This document shows, one piece after another, positions 58,842 through 64,000 of a stretch of DNA of 64,000 bases. A program made the translations under genes and the position numbers. The stretch covers positions 3,142,501-3,206,500 of the forward strand of contig NZ_JAUCBS010000013.1 in NCBI RefSeq assembly GCF_034676705.1, given 5' to 3'. The notes below the pieces were generated by a model, which made no database searches, was not told where the DNA came from, and saw only the letters and a list, made by a program, of their open reading frames with translations. This stretch comes from Gemmobacter sp. GTDB lineage: Bacteria; Pseudomonadota; Alphaproteobacteria; Rhodobacterales; Rhodobacteraceae. The number at the start of each line of letters is the position of its first letter. The first letter of the stretch is position 1.

Positions 58842-60395
58842 ATGGGGATGTTCAACCTGTTTCCCCGCCCGACACCGGGCGGCCCTGCGTCCTCTGGGCT
58901 TGCGCGGCCTCCCCGGAGCCACGGTCCCTCCGGACTGCGCGCTCGCCTGGAAGGGGCTATGGCGAAGCGCCGGTTGCGGGGCTGGAACCCGCCCTTGGAG
59001 AACATCAATGCGCTCGTCGCCTCGGGCGGGCCAAAGCTTCTGGCTCGGGCGCGCGAGCTGGTGGTCACCAACGGCTACGCGGCGAATGCCTGCGAGGCCT
59101 TTGCCGCGAACCTGGTCGGCGACGGGATCAAGCCCTCGTCGCTGATCGAGGATGCGGGGCTTCGCGACCGGGTGCAGAAGCTCTGGCTGGCCTGGACCGA
59201 CGAAGCTGATGCCGATGGGCTGACCGACTTCTATGGTCTGCAGGCCATGGTCGCGCGGGAGATGTTCGTGGCGGGCGAGTGCTTCGTGCGCCTGCGGCCC
59301 CGGCGTGGGGAAGACGGGCTGATCGTACCGATGCAGCTGCAGCTCCTGCAATCCGAGATGCTGCCATTCGAGAAGACGGAAGTGCTGCCTTCCGGCAACC
59401 GCATCCGCTGCGGGATCGAGTTCGACGGGATTGGTCGCCGCGTGGCCTATCACTTCCGCCGCCGCCACCCGGGGGACAGCACGGACCAGCGGGTGGCGGT
59501 GCCCGACACGGTTCGCGTTCCGGCCGGGGATGTGCTGCACATCTACCGCCCCATCGATGCGGGCCAGATCAGGGGCCTGCCGCATGTGGCGCCTGCCATG
59601 GTGCGGCTCTTTCTGCTTGACCAGTATGATGACGCGGAACTTGATCGGAAGAAGACGGCGGCGATGTTCGCGGGCTTCATCACCAAGACGGCACCCGAAG
59701 ACCCCATGATAGGCGAAGGCGCCGCCGATCCAGACGGCGCCGCGATGGCCAGCCTCGAGCCCGGCACGATGCAGGTCCTGCTGCCGGGCGAGGATGTGAG
59801 GTTCTCGAGCCCGGCCGATGTGGGCGGGGGCTACGAGGCGTTCCAGTACCGCACGCTGCTCGCGGTCTCGGCCTCGCTCGGGTTGCCGTACCATCTGGTC
59901 ACCGGCGATGTCCGGCAGGCGAACTATTCGAGTCTTCGGGCCGAACTCGTGGAGTTCCGCCGCCGCATCGGCCAGTTGCAGCATGGCGTGATCGTGCACC
60001 AGTTCTGCCGCCCGGTCTGGGTGCGCTGGATGGAGACGGCAGTGCTTTCGGGCGCGCTCGATTTGCCCGGGTTTGCTGCCGCGCCCGGCCGGTTTCGCGC
60101 CGCGCAATGGATCCCGCCGCGCTGGGACTGGGTCGATCCGCTGAAGGACATCCAGGCGCAGGTCCTGGCGATGGAGGCCGGGATCACCTCGCGACGCAAG
60201 GTGGTCGAGGCCACCGGCTACGACGTCGAGGAGGTCGACCGCGAGAATGCGGCGGATGCCAGGCGATCGGCCGATCTGGGCCTCCGATACCGGACCAGCC
60301 CCGGCGAGACGCAAGGCGCGCGGGCCACGCCCTCAAGGCGACCTGAACCGGAAACCGATGGGTCCGGCGCGGGCGCTGAACCCGAACAGGAGTGA
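58842..60395 (+). CDS. Phage portal protein (lambda gpB family)
   Basis: The 517-residue protein is a lambda-type portal: the ring at one vertex of the head through which DNA enters. It has an N-terminal region (ARELVVTNGYAANACEAFAANLVGDGIKPSSL), AGECFVRLRPRRGEDGLIVP, and the core segment LLDQYDDAELDRKKTAAMFAGFI, then YSSLRAELVEFRRRI. It lies between gpW and the protease in lambda order. Confidence 0.93.
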   Translation: MGMFNLFPRPTPGGPASSGLARPPRSHGPSGLRARLEGAMAKRRLRGWNPPLENINALVASGGPKLLARARELVVTNGYAANACEAFAANLVGDGIKPSSLIEDAGLRDRVQKLWLAWTDEADADGLTDFYGLQAMVAREMFVAGECFVRLRPRRGEDGLIVPMQLQLLQSEMLPFEKTEVLPSGNRIRCGIEFDGIGRRVAYHFRRRHPGDSTDQRVAVPDTVRVPAGDVLHIYRPIDAGQIRGLPHVAPAMVRLFLLDQYDDAELDRKKTAAMFAGFITKTAPEDPMIGEGAADPDGAAMASLEPGTMQVLLPGEDVRFSSPADVGGGYEAFQYRTLLAVSASLGLPYHLVTGDVRQANYSSLRAELVEFRRRIGQLQHGVIVHQFCRPVWVRWMETAVLSGALDLPGFAAAPGRFRAAQWIPPRWDWVDPLKDIQAQVLAMEAGITSRRKVVEATGYDVEEVDRENAADARRSADLGLRYRTSPGETQGARATPSRRPEPETDGSGAGAEPEQE

Positions 60396-60399
60396 TCCC

Positions 60400-61473
60400 A
60401 TGAAAACCTGGTACACGATCCGCGCCCGGGGCACTGGCGCGGAAGTGCTGATCTATGACGAAATCGGCGCATACGGCGTTTCGGCGAAGGGGTTTCTGGC
60501 CGAACTCGGTGCGCTGCCGGATGGGGTGCCGATCGACCTGCGGCTGAACAGCCCCGGCGGCTCAGTCTTCGATGCGGTGGCCATCTACAACGCGCTGCAG
60601 CGGCACAACGGCTCGATCACCGTCTGGATCGACGGCATCGCGGCCTCGGCGGCCTCCTATGTGGCCATGGCGGGCGACGAGATCGTCATGCCCGAGAACG
60701 CCTTCCTGATGATCCACGACCCCTCGGGGCTGGTCATGGGCACGGCTGCCGACATGCGCGAGATGGCCGACACCATGGACAAGATCGCGGGCAGCATGAT
60801 CCGCGGCTATGCGGCGCGTTCGGGGCGCACCGAGGAAGAGATCACCGCCCTGATGGCGGCCGAGACCTGGTTCGACGCACAGGAGGCGCTCGACGCGGGC
60901 CTTGCCAGCCGCATGATCGAACCGGTGCGGATTGCCGCCAGCTTCGATATCGCGCGGTTCCGCAACGCGCCGCCTGCGCTGCTCCGGGAAGTCGCCGAAA
61001 CCGTTGCCGCCTCCAACGGTTTTGAAGCCGATCCGGATCTGACAACGCAGGCAACTCCGCCGACGGCGCCCGGAAGTGATGTTGGGAAACACAACATCAC
61101 GTCGGACGACACCACAACGCCAGTAGAGGATCCATCGGCGCCGATGGGGCAAAGCGAGGGTGTTTCAGGTGCCGACACCCTCCCGTCCGGGGGTGCCGCT
61201 GTCACCACCGCCCCTGACGCCCGCACGATCCGTGCCGAGGCCATCGCGCATGCCCGTGCGGTGATCGACCTCTGCCGCCTCGCGGGCCAACCGCAGATGG
61301 CCGGGCGTTTCCTCGAAGAGGACGCCAGCCTCGATGCGGTTCGCACAAAGCTGCTCGCCGTTAAGGCCGAGGCCGAACCACAAATCAGCCCCCATCACCC
61401 GCAACTCGGGCCCGCGCCCAGTGCCCGCCCTTGGGGCGACGTGATCGCCCGCACCTTCAAGCAGAAAGGATAA
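60400..61473 (+). CDS. ClpP-like prohead protease (lambda gpC type)
   Basis: This protein matures the head and scaffold. The 357-residue protein has the ClpP/S49-type motifs LRLNSPGGSVFDAVAIYNAL, WIDGIAASAASYVAMAGDE with the catalytic serine, and FLMIHDPSGLVMG with the histidine. The C-terminal part, after a long Thr/Pro linker (about residue 215 on), is a scaffold-like helical region. The ATG at 60400 follows the portal stop by 4 bp; the longer frame to 60247 only overlaps the portal. Confidence 0.93.
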   Translation: MKTWYTIRARGTGAEVLIYDEIGAYGVSAKGFLAELGALPDGVPIDLRLNSPGGSVFDAVAIYNALQRHNGSITVWIDGIAASAASYVAMAGDEIVMPENAFLMIHDPSGLVMGTAADMREMADTMDKIAGSMIRGYAARSGRTEEEITALMAAETWFDAQEALDAGLASRMIEPVRIAASFDIARFRNAPPALLREVAETVAASNGFEADPDLTTQATPPTAPGSDVGKHNITSDDTTTPVEDPSAPMGQSEGVSGADTLPSGGAAVTTAPDARTIRAEAIAHARAVIDLCRLAGQPQMAGRFLEEDASLDAVRTKLLAVKAEAEPQISPHHPQLGPAPSARPWGDVIARTFKQKG

Positions 61474-61479
61474 TCCTCC

Positions 61480-61851
61480 ATGGCCACGCTGACCGAAGGC
61501 AGACACGCGGGCGGCTTCCTCGTCTGGGAAGTCTCCCGCGACTATACCCGCGACACCGTCACGCTTACTTCCGGCGCCGGCAAGCTCGCCCCCGGCACGG
61601 TGCTCGGCAAGATAACCACGGGCGGCAAGTTCACCCAACTTGCCCCTGCCGCATCAAACGGCAGCCAGACCGCGGCCGGCATCCTCTGGGGTGCGGCGGA
61701 CGCAACCGACGCCGATGCCGCCGCCGTCGTGGTCCTGCGCGGCCCGGCCATCGTCAACCGGCACGAGATCATCTGGCCCGAGGGGGCGACGGAGCCGCAG
61801 ATCACCGCCGCCACCGCGGCGCTGGCCGCGCTCGGCATCCTGCTGCGCTGA
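61480..61851 (+). CDS. Head decoration protein (gpD-like)
   Basis: The 123-residue beta protein (GGFLVWEVSRDYTRDTVTL, APGTVLGKITTGGKFT) matches lambda gpD-type capsid stabilisers. It sits between the protease and the major capsid gene, the standard place. Confidence 0.88.
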   Translation: MATLTEGRHAGGFLVWEVSRDYTRDTVTLTSGAGKLAPGTVLGKITTGGKFTQLAPAASNGSQTAAGILWGAADATDADAAAVVVLRGPAIVNRHEIIWPEGATEPQITAATAALAALGILLR

Positions 61852-61875
61852 CCCACCCATCGAAAGGACATCCCC

Positions 61876-62889
61876 ATGGCGACCATGGACATCTTTGAAG
61901 GCGATGCCTTCTCGATCATCGAACTGACCCGCGCGCTGGAAAACATCCCCTTCAAGCCAGCGATCCTGTCTGGCTCCGGGCTCTTCGGGGCGCGTGGCGT
62001 GCGGTCGCGCACCGTGATGATCGAGAGCCGCGACGGCACCCTCTCGCTGATCCCGTTCTCTGAGCGTGGCTCGGCCTATGAGAGCCAAGTCCCCGAACGC
62101 CGCGACATGCGCGCCTTCGTCGTGCGCCAGTTCAAGAAGCAGGACGTGCTCTGGGCTTCGGAAATTCAGGGCATCCGTGACTTCGGTTCGGAGACGGCGG
62201 TCCAGCAGGTGCAGACCGAGATCGCCCGCAAGATGCGCGCGTTGCGCAACGATGCCGAAGCCACTTTCGAGTTCCACCTCTTCAACGGTATTCAGGGTGT
62301 GGTGAAGGACCCTCGCGATGGGGCGACGGTCGTCAACTACCACACCGAGTTCGGCATCACGCCTGCCACGGAGGTCGACTTCGACCTCGACAACGCCAGC
62401 CCCGCCTCGGGCGCGCTCAGGAAGCGCTGCCAGGCGCTGATCGAAAGCGTCGAGGACAGTCTTGGCGGACTGGCGGCTGGCCAGATTCAGCTGCGCGCGG
62501 AATGCGGCTCGGCCTTCTTCGCCGATCTCGTGGCCCACAAGGAGGTGCGCGAGACCTATCTCAATACCGCTGCCGCCGCCGATCTGCGCGGTCGAGTGGG
62601 CGAGGAGGTCAGCTTCGGCGGCATCACCTTCCGCCGCTACCGGGGCGGGCTTGGCTTCGGCGTGCCGACCGACAAGGCCTACTTCTACCCCGAGGGGGTC
62701 GAGGGGCTGTTCGAGATCTACTACGCCCCGGCCGACACCTTCGAGACGGTGAATACCATCGGCCTGCCGCTTTATGCGCGCATGATCCCGGACCGGGACC
62801 GCGAAGAATGGGTACGGCTGGAGATCGAGAGCAATCCGCTGCCGATCTGCACCCGCCCGCAGGTGCTGCGCAGCGCACGGCGGACGTAA
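61876..62889 (+). CDS. Major capsid protein (lambda gpE family)
   Basis: The 337-residue protein is a HK97-fold capsid of the gpE family: MDIFEGDAFSIIELTRALENIPF at the start, QFKKQDVLWASEIQGIRDFG, EATFEFHLFNGIQGVVKD and a C-terminal GVPTDKAYFYPEGVEGLFE. It is full length, so particle heads could be built. Confidence 0.94.
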   Translation: MATMDIFEGDAFSIIELTRALENIPFKPAILSGSGLFGARGVRSRTVMIESRDGTLSLIPFSERGSAYESQVPERRDMRAFVVRQFKKQDVLWASEIQGIRDFGSETAVQQVQTEIARKMRALRNDAEATFEFHLFNGIQGVVKDPRDGATVVNYHTEFGITPATEVDFDLDNASPASGALRKRCQALIESVEDSLGGLAAGQIQLRAECGSAFFADLVAHKEVRETYLNTAAAADLRGRVGEEVSFGGITFRRYRGGLGFGVPTDKAYFYPEGVEGLFEIYYAPADTFETVNTIGLPLYARMIPDRDREEWVRLEIESNPLPICTRPQVLRSARRT

Positions 62890-63200
62890 TGTCGGCATTT
62901 GCGGCTGCGCTGGATGTGCTTTTCACCGATGCCAACATCGGCCGCGCCGCGATATACATCGCCGAGGGCGGGACGCCGCACCTCGTCCGCGTGGTTCCGC
63001 GCCGCGCGGATGAAGTCACCAGTCTTGGCGATGCCCGGCTCTGGTCAGAGACCACCCGGATCGACCTGCGCGTGACCGAAGTGCAAAACCCGCGCCCCGG
63101 CGACCGGATCGAGTTCGAGGGCGAGGCCTTCCTCATCCAGGGCGAGCCGGTTCGCGACCGCGAGCGGCTGGTCTGGACCGTCGATCTGAGGCCTGCATGA
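62889..63200 (+). CDS. Head-tail joining protein
   Basis: The 103-residue beta-rich protein (YIAEGGTPHLVRVVPRRADEV, GDRIEFEGEAFLIQGEP) occupies the place of the lambda FII-type connector right after the capsid gene. Its start shares the last base of the capsid stop codon and its end overlaps the next gene by 4 bases. The exact connector class is inferred from position. Confidence 0.78.
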   Translation: MSAFAAALDVLFTDANIGRAAIYIAEGGTPHLVRVVPRRADEVTSLGDARLWSETTRIDLRVTEVQNPRPGDRIEFEGEAFLIQGEPVRDRERLVWTVDLRPA

Positions 63201-63826
63201 AACTCGGCATCGACATCGTCGGCGATGTTGCCCGTCTGCTCGAGGCGGAGGTGAAGGCGGGCGAGAATGCCGTGACCACGGCGATGCGGCTTGCCGGGGG
63301 CGGGCTGAAGTATGCCTGGCGCGCGCAGATCACCGGCGCAGGTCTCGGGCCGCGCCTTGCGCGGAGCATCCGCTCCGAGCAGTTCCCGAAAGGCAGGCCC
63401 AGCCTCAACGCCGCCGCATTGGTCTGGTCGAAGGCACCCGTCATCGTCAGTGCCCATGACACCGGCCCATTGATCCGGTCGAGGAACGGGTTCTGGCTGG
63501 CAATCCCCACCCCGGCCGCAGGAAAAAGCACGAGGGGCAGCAGGATCACACCCGGCGAATGGGAACACCGCACCGGCCTGGGCCTCAGGTTCATCTACCG
63601 CCGCCGGGGACCCAGCCTGCTGGTGGCCGAGGGGCGGATGAACACAAAAGGCCGCGCCGTCGCGTCCCGGTCGAAGACCGGCCGGGGCCTGGTCACAGCG
63701 CCGATCTTCCTGCTGGTGCCGCAGGTGAAGCTGCCGAAGCGGCTGGATTTGGCGCGGGACGCAGAGCGGGTGGCGGGCGGTGTGCCAGGGTTGATCGTGG
63801 CGAACTGGGTAGAGGGGAGGGTATAA
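63197..63826 (+). CDS. Phage protein (DUF6441-like, tail or connector)
   Basis: The 209-residue protein (LGIDIVGDVARLLEAEVKAGENAVTTAMRLAGGGLKYAWR, then SAHDTGPLIRSRNGFWLAIPTPA) resembles DUF6441 proteins, which occur after capsid and connector genes and may be minor tail components. A basic middle region is notable. It is the last rightward gene in the window. Confidence 0.75.
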   Translation: MKLGIDIVGDVARLLEAEVKAGENAVTTAMRLAGGGLKYAWRAQITGAGLGPRLARSIRSEQFPKGRPSLNAAALVWSKAPVIVSAHDTGPLIRSRNGFWLAIPTPAAGKSTRGSRITPGEWEHRTGLGLRFIYRRRGPSLLVAEGRMNTKGRAVASRSKTGRGLVTAPIFLLVPQVKLPKRLDLARDAERVAGGVPGLIVANWVEGRV

Positions 63827-63840
63827 GCCGCTTCTCGCCG

Positions 63841-64000
63841 TCAGTAGCCAGCCTCGCGCTGATGGCGCACGGCCAAGACCACTGCGGTTTCGCCGTCGAA
63901 CCGATAGAGCGAGACATAGCCACTGTCGCCAAAGGTAATGAACCACTCGCGGAATTCCGGGTCCATATCCTCGACCGGCCTCCCGGCACCAGGCTGATTG
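63841..64000 (-). CDS. RelE/ParE-like toxin, partial
   Basis: This is the C-terminal part of a gene starting beyond the window: GRPVEDMDPEFREWFITFGD, GYVSLYRFDGETAVVLAVRH and a final QREAGY. The segment from the charged GRPVEDMD stretch through the VLAVRHQREAGY strand is typical of RelE/ParE toxins. It is antisense to the phage genes, and an antitoxin should be found just beyond the window. Assignment rests on about 52 residues. Confidence 0.7.
   Translation of the reverse strand, partial: NQPGAGRPVEDMDPEFREWFITFGDSGYVSLYRFDGETAVVLAVRHQREAGY

Larger units (their letters stand above)
27583..64000. mobile_element. Lambda-like prophage, left part
   Basis: The serine recombinase module (leftward) and the sigma factor, replication, packaging and head genes (rightward) form one prophage whose tail and lysis genes lie beyond the window. 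It carries several cargo segments and one IS256. The left boundary is not seen; the recombinase region is the most likely end. Confidence 0.78.

Overview
The window is GC-rich bacterial chromosome. The backbone genes (uvrC, an S49 peptidase and a LysR regulator next to a tRNA-Ser) and the phage families present suggest an alphaproteobacterium, most likely of the Rhodobacterales. This is an inference from gene content and codon use, not from a marker gene.

Backbone, 1-6588: the end of an ABC transporter (ATPase and permease), uvrC, a leftward run of a membrane S49 peptidase, a tiny zinc-ribbon membrane protein and a degenerate short-chain dehydrogenase, then a LysR regulator and a tRNA-Ser(GCU).

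First mobile region, 6573-25320: a genomic island integrated at the 3' end of the tRNA-Ser gene. A 17-bp piece of the tRNA end recurs at 25304-25320, beside a tyrosine integrase, and paired 11-bp repeats with the same spacing lie near both ends. The island looks like a decayed prophage (helicase, replication protein, small terminase, RecT fragment). It has collected an IS110 / IS5-type / IS110 mirror-image block, an H-NS-like gene, an IS5-family element, an orphan rfbC, an IS256 element and an RNA-repair cassette (rtcB, an apparent Rsr remnant and an rtcR with damaged ATPase motifs).

Junction, 25321-27582: a short stretch that includes the displaced tRNA terminator, then an antitoxin, a truncated DNA methyltransferase, an IS5-family element and a truncated higB. 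The two broken genes abut opposite ends of the IS, which suggests an IS-linked deletion.

Second mobile region, about 27583 to beyond 64000: a lambda-like prophage. A large serine recombinase module (DUF2924 protein, recombinase, ParB-like HTH) faces away from a long rightward programme: sigma factor, small unknown genes, RecA-like ATPase, putative ssDNA-binding protein, PD-(D/E)XK exonuclease, a frameshifted RecD-like helicase, Toprim/VapE-type primase-helicase, RuvC-like resolvase, ParB-methyltransferase, terminases, gpW, portal, ClpP-like protease, decoration protein, capsid and connectors. Cargo is spliced between these modules, mostly on the opposite strand: a two-gene unknown cassette (30244-32425), an SbcC/SbcD/zinc-ribbon operon with a divergent WYL regulator (41743-47166), an HNH-type protein (50141-51301), a pRiA4b-ORF3/SEC-C pair (56942-58556) and a partial RelE-like toxin. 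A cluster of nine TGTCACC/GGTGACA motifs plus an AT-rich patch at 47200-47489 looks like a replication origin or an operator array.

The best candidates for something undescribed are the WYL-SbcCD-zinc-ribbon cassette, the repeat cluster beside it, and the 30244-32425 gene pair.
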